Below the pieces are notes generated by a model. The model saw only the letters and a list, made by a program, of their open reading frames with translations. It ran no database searches and was not told the DNA's origin. A stretch of DNA of 64,000 bases from an uncultured Porphyromonadaceae bacterium (GTDB lineage: Bacteria; Bacteroidota; Bacteroidia; Bacteroidales; Muribaculaceae): NCBI GenBank assembly GCA_900546365.1, contig URCF01000002.1, forward strand, positions 62,001-126,000, read 5' to 3'. Below, piece by piece: positions 48,963-57,606 of this stretch. Position numbers and translations under genes: made by a program. Position 1 is the stretch's first letter. Every line of letters begins with the position of its first letter.

Positions 48963-49613
48963 ATGGAAATAATCAACTTTGACACCACCCCCTCGCTCGT
49001 GTGCCAATATATGGCCGAGCTACGCGATCTGAATATCCAGAAAGATATGCTGCGCTTCCGCCGCAATCTGGAACGTATAGGCGAGATCATGGCCTACGAG
49101 ATATCCAAAACCCTCAGCTACAAGGTGGAGGATGTGGCCACACCTCTGGGCACCGCCAAATGTCATGTTCCCGACGAGCAGCTGGTGCTCGGCACCATTT
49201 TCCGCGCCGGCGTGCCTTTCCACCAGGGATTTCTCAATTATTTCGACCACGCGCAGAACGCTTTTGTGTCGGCCTACAGGAAATACAAGGAGAAGGAGAA
49301 CTTCGATGTGTTCATCGAATATCTCGCCTCTCCCCTGCTCGATGGAAAGACTCTGATTCTCGCCGACCCGATGCTCGCCACCGGAGCCTCGATGGAGCTG
49401 AGCTACCGCGCCCTGCTCACCAAAGGCACTCCCGCCAAGGTGCATGTGGCATCGGTGATTGCCTCTCAGGCTGCCATCGACTATGTGAAGAAAACTTTCC
49501 CCGACAACACCACGGTGTGGGTGGGCGCGATCGATGACACTATCAATTCCCACTCCTACATTGTGCCCGGACTGGGCGATGCGGGCGATCTGGCATACGG
49601 TGTGAAAGAATGA
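48963..49613 (+). CDS. upp: Uracil phosphoribosyltransferase
   Basis: 216 residues. It makes UMP from uracil and PRPP (pyrimidine salvage). The PRPP loop is ILADPMLATGASMELS (~137-152) and the uracil-binding C-terminus is YIVPGLGDAGDLAYG. A flexible loop segment (LGTIFRAGVPFHQGFLNYF) is also typical. The stop overlaps the next start (ATGA), so it heads an operon that continues to the O-methyltransferase gene. Confidence 0.97.
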   Translation: MEIINFDTTPSLVCQYMAELRDLNIQKDMLRFRRNLERIGEIMAYEISKTLSYKVEDVATPLGTAKCHVPDEQLVLGTIFRAGVPFHQGFLNYFDHAQNAFVSAYRKYKEKENFDVFIEYLASPLLDGKTLILADPMLATGASMELSYRALLTKGTPAKVHVASVIASQAAIDYVKKTFPDNTTVWVGAIDDTINSHSYIVPGLGDAGDLAYGVKE

Positions 49614-50668
49614 GCGACAATATCAACAACCCCAACCGAAAACGTGTGCTGGTGGTGGGAGCCGGCGGATTTATCGGCGGATTCATATGCTCCGAGGCCC
49701 TCAAGCGCGGATATGACACATGGGCTGCCGTGAGGGAGTCCACAAGCAGGCGCTGGCTCTCGGATGAGCGGCTGCGCTTTGTGACCCTGAGCTACGACTC
49801 GCCCGAGGCTATGGCCAAGGAGCTTGCCGAGGCGCTGCCCGAGGGTGAGCGGTGGGATTATGTGATATACAATCTCGGTGCCACCAAGTGCATGAACTTC
49901 GCCGACTTCAACCGTATCAACTACGAATATCTGCGCAACTTTCTCGATGCGCTCCGCGACTGCGGCAAGATGCCCTCGCGCCTGCTGTTCATGAGCAGCC
50001 TCAGCGCGCTCGGCAAAGGCGATGAGAAGCATTATACCCCGCTGTCGGGTGACATGATTCCGATGCCCGACACACGCTACGGTGTGTCAAAAATCAAGGC
50101 CGAGACATTGCTCGACATGAGCAGCGATGTGCCTTGGACCATATTCCGCCCCACCGGGGTGTATGGCCCCCACGAGCAGGACTACCTGATGATGATCAAA
50201 AGCATCGACAGCCACTGGGACTTCGGCGTGGGGATGCGCAAGCAGATGCTCACCTTCATATATGTGGAGGATCTGGTGGAAGCCATGTTCCAGGCCATCG
50301 AATCACCGGCCACTCTCCGCAAGAAATATATCATCTCCGAGCCTAAGGCATACACTCAGAAGGAGTTCCGCGCCATTGTGGCCAAAGAGCTCGGCGGACG
50401 GTGGGTGATTCCGGTGAAGCTGCCGATGTGGGCGGTGTATGCCGCGAGCGTGGTGGCCGAGAAATGGGGTGTGGCCAAAATGCAGCCCAGCACCCTCAAC
50501 CGCGACAAATTCAAAATCATGCGCCAGCGCAACTGGGCCTGCGACATCACCCCGGCACAGAGGGATTTCGGCTTCGCGCCTAAATATCCACTCTCCAAGG
50601 GGATACATATCACCGTGCAGGAGTATCTGCGCCGCAAGCGTCAGGCCAAGGAGGGCCGGAAGCAATGA
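49610..50668 (+). CDS. NAD(P)-dependent epimerase/dehydratase family protein
   Basis: 352 residues, extended short-chain dehydrogenase type. Rossmann motif VLVVGAGGFIGGFICSEAL (~14-32), active-site Ser (LLFMSSLSALG), and the catalytic pair in DTRYGVSKIKAE (Tyr-x3-Lys). FRPTGVYGPHEQDYL matches the substrate loop. It probably acts on a nucleotide sugar or other small carbonyl substrate; the family cannot be narrowed further. Overlaps upp and the following small membrane gene by four bases each. Confidence 0.9.
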   Translation: MSDNINNPNRKRVLVVGAGGFIGGFICSEALKRGYDTWAAVRESTSRRWLSDERLRFVTLSYDSPEAMAKELAEALPEGERWDYVIYNLGATKCMNFADFNRINYEYLRNFLDALRDCGKMPSRLLFMSSLSALGKGDEKHYTPLSGDMIPMPDTRYGVSKIKAETLLDMSSDVPWTIFRPTGVYGPHEQDYLMMIKSIDSHWDFGVGMRKQMLTFIYVEDLVEAMFQAIESPATLRKKYIISEPKAYTQKEFRAIVAKELGGRWVIPVKLPMWAVYAASVVAEKWGVAKMQPSTLNRDKFKIMRQRNWACDITPAQRDFGFAPKYPLSKGIHITVQEYLRRKRQAKEGRKQ

Positions 50669-50952
50669 TGCCGAAGCTACCCCCCACCCCGAAATGGTTC
50701 ACAGCCATTGTGGTGGTGGCGGCTCTGCCGGTGCTCCTGATGCCATGGCTGCTCAACGCCCCGTGCGCCTCGGATGAAGGCGTGAGAGTGTGGGTATGGT
50801 TCTACCCGATATATGTGGTGGTGGCGGGATGGCTCGCATGGCAATGCTACCCCCAGCGTCCGGCCCTGGCTTGGGTGCTCACCGTACTGATGGTGATGTG
50901 CCACGCCGCCATATGGATGCTGGCTATTGACGGACTACACAATATGGCTTAA
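50665..50952 (+). CDS. Small three-helix membrane protein
   Basis: 95 residues. Three hydrophobic segments: TAIVVVAALPVLLMPWLL, WVWFYPIYVVVAGWLAW and LAWVLTVLMVMCHAAIWML. No known motif. It overlaps the epimerase gene (ATGA) and ends one base before aroQ, so it is expressed with them. Function unknown. Confidence 0.75.
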   Translation: MMPKLPPTPKWFTAIVVVAALPVLLMPWLLNAPCASDEGVRVWVWFYPIYVVVAGWLAWQCYPQRPALAWVLTVLMVMCHAAIWMLAIDGLHNMA

Positions 50953-50953
50953 G

Positions 50954-51385
50954 ATGAAAACAAGCAAAATACTGATTCTCAACGGACCCAACCTCAACCT
51001 GCTGGGTCGCCGCGAGCCGCAGGTGTATGGCTCGCAGTCGATGGACCAACTGCTGGAGCAGCTGCGCGTGCGCTTCCCGCAAGTGGAGATTGAATATGCT
51101 CAGAGCAATCATGAGGGTGACCTCATTGACCATCTGCACCGCGTGGGATTTGACGCCGGATATGCCGGGGTGGTACTCAATGCCGGAGCCTACACCCACA
51201 CCTCGCTCGCCATCGCCGACGCTATACGCGCCATCGACACCCCGGTGGTGGAGGTGCATCTGAGCAATGTGTGGCAGCGCGAGAGTGTCCGCCACCATTC
51301 AATGCTGTCGCCGGCCTGCATCGGTGTGATAGCCGGATTCGGCCCCGACTCCTATCGTCTGGCCATTGAAGCTCTGATACTATGA
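50954..51385 (+). CDS. aroQ: 3-dehydroquinate dehydratase, type II
   Basis: 143 residues from the ATG at 50954, one base after the previous stop; a longer frame only overlaps that gene. It converts 3-dehydroquinate to 3-dehydroshikimate. Signature ILILNGPNLNLLGRREPQVYG with the catalytic Tyr25, the YAQSNHEGDLIDHLH loop, VVLNAGAYTHTS and the C-terminal RHHSMLSPACIGVI. The stop overlaps the pyruvate kinase-like start. Confidence 0.97.
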   Translation: MKTSKILILNGPNLNLLGRREPQVYGSQSMDQLLEQLRVRFPQVEIEYAQSNHEGDLIDHLHRVGFDAGYAGVVLNAGAYTHTSLAIADAIRAIDTPVVEVHLSNVWQRESVRHHSMLSPACIGVIAGFGPDSYRLAIEALIL

Positions 51386-52365
51386 GAATGACCAAACCGA
51401 TGGCTACACTCACGCTCAGGCAGTGTGACGACAAACAGCTGATAGAGCGGATGCTCAAGGCCGGGCTCAAAGGAGTGCGCATCAATTCGGCCCATGTCAC
51501 CGCGCAGCAGCTTGAGAGCATGGTGGCCTCCCTGCGGCAGATGGCACCGGGAGTGGCCCTGCTGGTGGACACCAAAGGCCCCGAATTGCGCACCGGAGCC
51601 AATCTCCGCGGCGAGAATATTGTTTTAGCCCCGGGGCAGAAGATTGAGATTGTCAACAGCCCCGACCCATGCACCGGCTCACGGATCTGCTTCCCCGCCG
51701 AGGGTGCCACAATCACGCTTGCCCAAGGGGTGGAGATGACCGTGGACGATGGCCTGATAGCCATCAGAATGCTGTCCCCCACCATAGGCGAGGTGACCAA
51801 AGGGGGCGTACTGGGCGAGCGCAAGAGCGTCAATCTCCACGGCTGCGAGATGCCTCCGATGCCCGCCGTAAGCGCCCGCGACAAAGATATACTGCGCCTC
51901 TCCGCACGCCTCGGCGTGGAGATGGTGGCCCACTCGTTTGTGCGCAGCGCCGCCGATATAGAGGCCGTGCGCAGCGAGCTGCAGGGGTCGCAGGTGTGCC
52001 TCCTCGCCAAGATAGAAACCGCTCAGGCCGCTCACAGCATCCGGGAGATACTGGAGGTGGCCGACGGACTGCTGGTGGCCCGTGGCGACCTCGGAGAGCA
52101 GATTTCGCCCTACTGCATCCCTATGGTGCAGCGCCGGTGTGCCGAAGAGTGCCGCCGTGCGGACAAACCGATGATCATAGCCACCCAGATTCTCGACAGC
52201 ATGATTGACCGCCCCGCTCCTACCCGCGCCGAGCTCAGCGACATTGCCTTAGGTACCTGGCAGGGTGCCGACTATATGCTGCTGTGCGGCGAAACAGCCC
52301 ACGGCCGATGGCCCGTGGAGTGTGTGGAGGTGCTTGACAAATGTATAAAAGCCTGCTCTGAATGA
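51382..52365 (+). CDS. Shortened pyruvate kinase homologue
   Basis: 327 residues, against ~470-490 for ordinary pyruvate kinase. The barrel and lid regions are recognisable: VDTKGPELRTGA, AKIETAQAAHS (Lys/Glu of the metal site), VARGDLGEQI, IIATQILDSM and LLCGETAHGRWPVE. The frame then ends, so the C-terminal regulatory domain is missing. The N-terminal nucleotide/K+ motif RLNFSHG reads RINSAHV here, and the ATIGP turn is replaced. It follows aroQ as in Bacteroides, where the neighbour is full-length as I recall. Activity as a pyruvate kinase is doubtful. It overlaps its neighbours by ATGA on both sides. Confidence 0.82.
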   Translation: MRMTKPMATLTLRQCDDKQLIERMLKAGLKGVRINSAHVTAQQLESMVASLRQMAPGVALLVDTKGPELRTGANLRGENIVLAPGQKIEIVNSPDPCTGSRICFPAEGATITLAQGVEMTVDDGLIAIRMLSPTIGEVTKGGVLGERKSVNLHGCEMPPMPAVSARDKDILRLSARLGVEMVAHSFVRSAADIEAVRSELQGSQVCLLAKIETAQAAHSIREILEVADGLLVARGDLGEQISPYCIPMVQRRCAEECRRADKPMIIATQILDSMIDRPAPTRAELSDIALGTWQGADYMLLCGETAHGRWPVECVEVLDKCIKACSE

Positions 52366-52997
52366 CACCCGAACTTGAAAAATATATAGCCAACCATATT
52401 TCGCCTGAGCCGGAAATGCTGGCCCGGCTCTACCGCCACACCCACCTCCACCGCCTGTATCCGCGCATGTGCTCGGGCAATCTGCAGGGCCGCATGCTGA
52501 AAATGCTCACCCGGATGATAGCCCCGCAGCGGATTCTCGAATTAGGCACCTTCACCGGCTACTCGGCCCTGTGCATGGCCGAAGGGATGCCCGGCAGCGC
52601 ACAGCTCCACACTGTGGAGATCGAGGACGAGTGGGAGGAGGAGATCCGGGGAGTGTTTGACTCCTCGCCATGGGGCGCGAGGATGCACCTGCATATCGGC
52701 GACGCACTGGAGGTGGTGCCACAATTGGGCCAAAAGTGGGACATGGTGTTTATCGACGCCAACAAACGCCACTATCTGCAATACTACAGGATGGTGCTCC
52801 CGATGATGAACCCCGGCGGATATATCCTTGCTGACAACACCCTGTGGGACGGTAAAGTGGCGCAGCAACCGGCCTCCAACGACGCCCAGACGCAGGGAAT
52901 ACTGGAATTCAACGACTTCGTGGCCGCCGACCCGGGGGTGGAAGTGTCGATGCTCCCCATTCGCGACGGCATGACCATAATCCGCCTCAAGGATTGA
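52362..52997 (+). CDS. O-methyltransferase (class I SAM-dependent, COMT-like)
   Basis: 211 residues. SAM-binding motif I ILELGTFTGYSALCMAEG (~60-77), post-I acidic strand HTVEIEDEW, the metal/substrate segment WDMVFIDANKRHYLQYY and ILADNTLWDGKV, matching the cation-dependent caffeoyl-CoA-type family. The natural substrate in bacteria is not known. Last gene of the upp operon; its stop is 25 bases before an AT-rich promoter region of manC. Confidence 0.92.
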   Translation: MTPELEKYIANHISPEPEMLARLYRHTHLHRLYPRMCSGNLQGRMLKMLTRMIAPQRILELGTFTGYSALCMAEGMPGSAQLHTVEIEDEWEEEIRGVFDSSPWGARMHLHIGDALEVVPQLGQKWDMVFIDANKRHYLQYYRMVLPMMNPGGYILADNTLWDGKVAQQPASNDAQTQGILEFNDFVAADPGVEVSMLPIRDGMTIIRLKD

Positions 52998-53078
52998 AAA
53001 AAATTTTTTTGTGCGGCAGATGTGCTGCATTATGATTTATTTACTATCTTAGCATCGCCTAACTATATAACGACAGCC

Positions 53079-54164
53079 ATGAGCAACAATAAGCATAGAT
53101 ATTGTGTGATAATGTGCGGCGGCATCGGTAGCCGTTTCTGGCCCTACAGCCGCACCAATATGCCCAAACAGTTCATTGACTTTTTCGGCACCGGAAGGTC
53201 ACTGCTGCAGATGACATACGACCGTATATTGCCGCTCGTGGAGCCAGGCAACATCATTGTGGTGACCAACGCCATCTATGCCGACCTTGTGCGCAAGCAG
53301 CTGCCGGAGCTGAGCGAGGAGCAGTTGCTGCTCGAACCGGACAGGAGAAACACCGCACCGTGTGTCACATGGGCGGCCTACCATATCGCCGCCCACGACC
53401 CCGAGGCTTCGATGATAGTGACCCCCAGCGACCACCTCATCACCCGCGAGAGCGTGTTTGAGCGGTGTGTGGAGCGCGGATTTGAGTTTGTGGAGCAGAA
53501 CGATGCGCTGCTCACCCTCGGCATCACCCCCACCCGTCCCGAAACAGGCTACGGATACATACAGATCGGCAATCAGGTGGAGCCGGGAATCCTCAAGGTG
53601 AAAACCTTCACCGAAAAGCCCAACCGCGAACTGGCCGAAGTGTTTGTGGATTCAGGCGAATTTTTCTGGAACGCCGGCATATTTTTGTGGAAAGCAAGCT
53701 CCATCATCAATGCCGTGCACCGTTTTGCCCCTGATCTAAGCGCCACTTTCGAGCGCGGAGCAACGCTGTTCGGCACCCCCGGGGAGGTGCAGTATATCCG
53801 CGACCATTTCACCCACTGCCCGAGTGTGTCGGTGGATTATGCCATTATGGAAAAGGCCGACAATGTGTTTGTGGAATGCGTGAATTTCGGCTGGAACGAC
53901 CTCGGCACATGGAGCTCGCTGTATGACAATTCGCCCAAAAACCGCGACAACAATGTGACTCAGAACTGCAACGTACTTGCCTACGGCAGCGCCGGAAATA
54001 TCTTCCTGCTCCCATCGGACAAACTCGCCGTGGTGTCGGGATTGCACGACTATATCGTGGCCGACTCAGGCGATGTGCTGCTCGTGTGCCCCAAGAGCGA
54101 GGAGCAGAAAATCAAGCAGATGGTCAATGATGTGCGACAGCACTACAACGACAAATACCTGTAA
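53079..54164 (+). CDS. manC: Mannose-1-phosphate guanylyltransferase
   Basis: 361 residues from the ATG at 53079, giving the nucleotidyltransferase start CVIMCGGIGSRFWPYSR, then the pyrophosphorylase Lys in TNMPKQFIDFF. Further motifs: LEPDRRNTAPCV, MIVTPSDHLI, TGYGYIQIG and VKTFTEKPN. It makes GDP-mannose for surface polysaccharides. The isomerase domain found in long forms is absent. A near-consensus -7 box (TATCTTAG, 53045-53052) lies upstream. Confidence 0.95.
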   Translation: MSNNKHRYCVIMCGGIGSRFWPYSRTNMPKQFIDFFGTGRSLLQMTYDRILPLVEPGNIIVVTNAIYADLVRKQLPELSEEQLLLEPDRRNTAPCVTWAAYHIAAHDPEASMIVTPSDHLITRESVFERCVERGFEFVEQNDALLTLGITPTRPETGYGYIQIGNQVEPGILKVKTFTEKPNRELAEVFVDSGEFFWNAGIFLWKASSIINAVHRFAPDLSATFERGATLFGTPGEVQYIRDHFTHCPSVSVDYAIMEKADNVFVECVNFGWNDLGTWSSLYDNSPKNRDNNVTQNCNVLAYGSAGNIFLLPSDKLAVVSGLHDYIVADSGDVLLVCPKSEEQKIKQMVNDVRQHYNDKYL

Positions 54165-54188
54165 TCATCCCCAATTTTTAAGTTTTGC

Positions 54189-54707
54189 TCAGAGCATCGC
54201 GAGGGCGCGGAGGGCATCAAGCACCTCCAGCCGGCTCATGCGGCGATGCTCGCCGAGGGTACGGGCGAAATCATCGGCCACCTGCCTCACCGCGGGGTGT
54301 GAGAACACCCGGGTGAAATAGCTGTAGCGCTTGGCAAACAGATTCTCCGCCTCGTCACGCTCAAGAGAGCACGATTCCAGACCATCCTCCACCACAAGGT
54401 TGCGCAGACAGGTGCGCTGCTCTTCCGACGGCTCAGTGCGCGAAATCATGAGACTGCGGCACACCACATTGGCAATGGCCATGGATGCGGCGAGGTTGAA
54501 ATGCTTGAGAAGGGTGTTCCAGACCACACGGGCCGACACTTCGGGATTGCCGGCGAAGTAGTAGTCGTCGGTGAGCGAAACCATGTTGTGCGGCTCCGCA
54601 TCCACATCCACACAGTCAAGAAACTCGTCACCATCCATCACCATGAGGCTCACAGCCATGCCGGTGACACCATACAGTTTGTCGTTTTCGTCTTTGTAGC
54701 CAAGCAT
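54189..54707 (-). CDS. Conserved helical protein of unknown function
   Basis: 172 residues, no signal peptide. An N-terminal alpha/beta part (VTGMAVSLMVMDGDEFLDCV) is followed by helices (HFNLAASMAIANVVCRSLMI, EDGLESCSLERDEAENLF). It resembles short hypothetical proteins seen in many Bacteroidales, but I know no family name or role. A -7 box TAATTTTG lies on the minus strand at 54739-54732. Convergent with manC, 24 bases apart. Confidence 0.75.
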   Translation of the reverse strand: MLGYKDENDKLYGVTGMAVSLMVMDGDEFLDCVDVDAEPHNMVSLTDDYYFAGNPEVSARVVWNTLLKHFNLAASMAIANVVCRSLMISRTEPSEEQRTCLRNLVVEDGLESCSLERDEAENLFAKRYSYFTRVFSHPAVRQVADDFARTLGEHRRMSRLEVLDALRALAML

Positions 54708-54770
54708 CTCTATAATGATTTATTTGCATCGCAAAATTACACAATTTTTGCGACATAGCCTATATAGCAG

Positions 54771-54799
54771 CAGAGCCCTCCCGCAAGGGGAAGGCTCTG
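54771..54799 (-). terminator. Hairpin after the TonB-receptor operon
   Basis: CAGAGCC and GGCTCTG, with an inner TCCC/GGGA stem, 32 bases beyond the last leftward stop at 54831. Confidence 0.6.
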
Positions 54800-54830
54800 T
54801 TTTATATGCAAAGATGTAGTGTCGGACTTA

Positions 54831-57584
54831 TCAGCGGGTCCATTTGAGGTCCCACACGCACACACGGCAGCCGTTGTTGCCGGTGAGGCCTGCGTATTCC
54901 ACATCGTTGATAATCTCGATGGTGAAGTCGCCGGTCACGTTGACATCCATGCTGAAGTCATTGGCCACATTCTTGGTGACGGGGCCGGGCACGGTGACAC
55001 GTTTGGTGGCTTTCACAACACCGCCCTGCTTGATGTTGACATCAAACTGCACGCCCTTGTTCTCGTTGAAGGCGAAGCCGTATTTGAAGGTCAAAGTCTT
55101 GCAGCCGTTGGCCAAGGTGGGCGACACGAGGGTGCCGGGACGCTTGGTGGTGCCGTCGATTACCACGCCAAACACATCAGCGCCGCCGAGGAAATCGAAG
55201 TGCATTGAATTGATCATCGAGGTGGTGCCGTCACCATCGCCCTGGGCGATAGCACACCAAGTGGCTTTCCAGCCGTCGGCGGAGGTGTAGTTACTGTATG
55301 TATTTGTAGCTGCACCGCCATTGAAGGTGTTGAAGTCAGCCGAGGTGGTGTTGGCGGGATCGGTGGGCTGGTCGGGGGTGTCGGGGGCGCCGCCGGAAGT
55401 GCCGAGCTTGATGTCGTCGAGCTCAATAGTGGCATATTCGGAAGAAGCCTCTGCATAGAAGCGGAAACCGATGTAGATGATGCCCGAGAAGCTGCTGAGC
55501 GAGATGTTGCCGCTGGGCTGGAAGTCGGTGAATCCGGTGCCCGGAGGAGTGGCCACGGTGGCGTTGAGCTTGGTGCGCTGAGCGGTGGTGGGATCGTCGG
55601 AGGTGAGCACATACACATCCATTGAGCCCGAACCGGCAAAACCGGCAGCAGTGGCGAAACTGAGCACCTTGTCGGTCACCTCGCTGATGTTGACAGCCGG
55701 AGAGATGAACCAGGATTCAAACCCATTGGTGCCGGCAGTGCCGTTGAAGCCGGTGCACTTCATGAAGTTGTTGCCCGAGAATGTGCCTGCCAGCCAATCA
55801 CGGTTGCCGGAGGTGGTGACTACCTTCCATCCGGCGGGAATGGCTGCGGTGGGGAATGTTTCGTCAAGCGAAGTCACCGGAGCGCCGGGGGTATCGGGCA
55901 CATCAGGAGCAGTGCTGCCGCCGTCAAGCCATTTGTAGCCCAAGAGGTCGCGGAATCCGGGCATGGAGAAATATTTGCGGATGGTGCCGTGGAACACAAT
56001 CTTGCGGCCAAGATTGGTGGGATTATCCTGAAGGTTGACATCAGCGCGGATATTATCTGTGTTGGGGAGGTTGACCACAACGCACTTGGTCCAGTCGGAC
56101 TCAGTGGGGGTGTCAGCCACGAGCACATTGGTGGCAGCGGTGGCCGGAACGGAGAAGATGGTATTGGTTGCATCGGCATACTGGCCATTGTTCTTGGTGT
56201 TGTCCACCCAGCCTACAATGTAGCCGGCCATCCATTTGTCGGCCGCATTGGCGGAAGTGCCCATGGCCACCACCTGACTCGCACTGTAGGGACTTTCCTC
56301 GGTGCCGTTGCCGGCTTCTACTGCGCCACCACCTGTTTCAACGCCTTCGATGCGGAATTCGTCAACAGTACCGTTGTTCTGGGTGATAGCGTTAGTGCCC
56401 ATTTCAGTGGACGACACACCCTGGAGCCAGATCTGCTTGCCAAGGTTTGCGGGGTTCTCGCGGAGGTTGCCATACTGGCGGAGAGCGGACTCCTGCGGCA
56501 GACGCACGATGACACAATTGTCGAGCGAGCGGGCATCGGCAGTCTGACCGATCACGAGAGTGTTGTTGATGATGAACGGAGCATCAAACTGAAGGTCTTC
56601 AACCGAAGATACAGTTGTAACTTCGGGCTTGACGGTGCCGACAATATAGCCGGTGTACCATTTCTTGCCCACATTCTGGTCGGTGGCAATCTGCTCGAGT
56701 GCCTCGAGGATGTCGTAGGGGTTGTCTTTCGTACCCTTGGTGTCCACGCCGAGGATGTCGTCAAGTGAGCGGAGCACAAGCTGCCAGTCACCGTTGTATG
56801 TGGAAACGATACCGATAAGGTCAACCGGACCTTCAGGGAGCTTGGTGGCCCAGAAGTTGGCATATCCGCTGGTACGGACAGTGAGAGTCACATTGTTGGC
56901 ATCCTTGATGGTGCGGTTGGTGTTCTCCTTGTGAGCGGTACAGAAAGTGGCCACGCCGCCTTCCTCGAAGGTGACATTGTGCAGGCGCACAAGCTGGCTC
57001 TGATATTTGAGGAGCGCTTCCTTGGAGTTGCCGAGATCGGAGATGGATATGTCGAGCACGTTCACCTTGTTGGGCTCAGGAAGTCCGTTGAGCTGACGGT
57101 GCTCGGTGAAGAGCGCGTAGGCCATGAAAGTGGCCTGGTCGCCGTATTTCACATCGTAGCTGGGATAGCCGAGCTGCTGCAGGCTGGCATATTTACCGAT
57201 ATACATACCTGTGAGGTCCATCACGATCTCCTGACCCACACGATACTCATTGTAGAGGTTGCTCTGGTTGATGGAGATTGCCAATGCGGCGGTTTCGTCC
57301 TGGATCACAAGGCTCTTGTAGATATTGCCGGAGCGGTCGGAGGAGATCACACGGCCGGAGATGATGTAATGCTCACCATTGTCCTTTGTGCCAATTGATT
57401 CAATATAGTTGGTGCCATCCTGCCAGAAGGCTTCCTTGACCTCGGCGATGGTGGTATTAGGCTTGAGAGTGGCCACCGGCACTTCCATGCCGGGAGCGTC
57501 GATGTCGTCCTGGCACGAGGTAAGAGCGCCGCAACCGAGCACCGCCGCCAGCATCAAGCCGAATATTGATTTAAGTTTGTTCAT
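54831..57584 (-). CDS. DUF5689-type lipoprotein with anchor-J and repeated OB-like domains
   Basis: 917 residues. Lipoprotein signal KLKSIFGLMLAAVLGCGALTSC. Residues ~40-275 are a DUF5689-type domain (ISGRVISSDRSGNIYKSLVI, IGIVSTYNGDWQLVLRS). Two related OB-like units follow, ~280-400 and ~425-560 (KKWYTGYIVGTVKPE; DKWMAGYIVGWVDNT, each with a GR/KQI strand near its end). Then comes a choice-of-anchor-J domain (~565-730, DETFPTAAIPAGW, FESWFISPAVNIS) and a further beta domain to the C-terminus. It is a surface-exposed lipoprotein in the same operon as a TonB receptor and probably captures the same ligand. The ligand is unknown. Confidence 0.85.
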   Translation of the reverse strand: MNKLKSIFGLMLAAVLGCGALTSCQDDIDAPGMEVPVATLKPNTTIAEVKEAFWQDGTNYIESIGTKDNGEHYIISGRVISSDRSGNIYKSLVIQDETAALAISINQSNLYNEYRVGQEIVMDLTGMYIGKYASLQQLGYPSYDVKYGDQATFMAYALFTEHRQLNGLPEPNKVNVLDISISDLGNSKEALLKYQSQLVRLHNVTFEEGGVATFCTAHKENTNRTIKDANNVTLTVRTSGYANFWATKLPEGPVDLIGIVSTYNGDWQLVLRSLDDILGVDTKGTKDNPYDILEALEQIATDQNVGKKWYTGYIVGTVKPEVTTVSSVEDLQFDAPFIINNTLVIGQTADARSLDNCVIVRLPQESALRQYGNLRENPANLGKQIWLQGVSSTEMGTNAITQNNGTVDEFRIEGVETGGGAVEAGNGTEESPYSASQVVAMGTSANAADKWMAGYIVGWVDNTKNNGQYADATNTIFSVPATAATNVLVADTPTESDWTKCVVVNLPNTDNIRADVNLQDNPTNLGRKIVFHGTIRKYFSMPGFRDLLGYKWLDGGSTAPDVPDTPGAPVTSLDETFPTAAIPAGWKVVTTSGNRDWLAGTFSGNNFMKCTGFNGTAGTNGFESWFISPAVNISEVTDKVLSFATAAGFAGSGSMDVYVLTSDDPTTAQRTKLNATVATPPGTGFTDFQPSGNISLSSFSGIIYIGFRFYAEASSEYATIELDDIKLGTSGGAPDTPDQPTDPANTTSADFNTFNGGAATNTYSNYTSADGWKATWCAIAQGDGDGTTSMINSMHFDFLGGADVFGVVIDGTTKRPGTLVSPTLANGCKTLTFKYGFAFNENKGVQFDVNIKQGGVVKATKRVTVPGPVTKNVANDFSMDVNVTGDFTIEIINDVEYAGLTGNNGCRVCVWDLKWTR

Positions 57585-57606
57585 TGTTGTAATCTTTAAT
57601 TAATGG

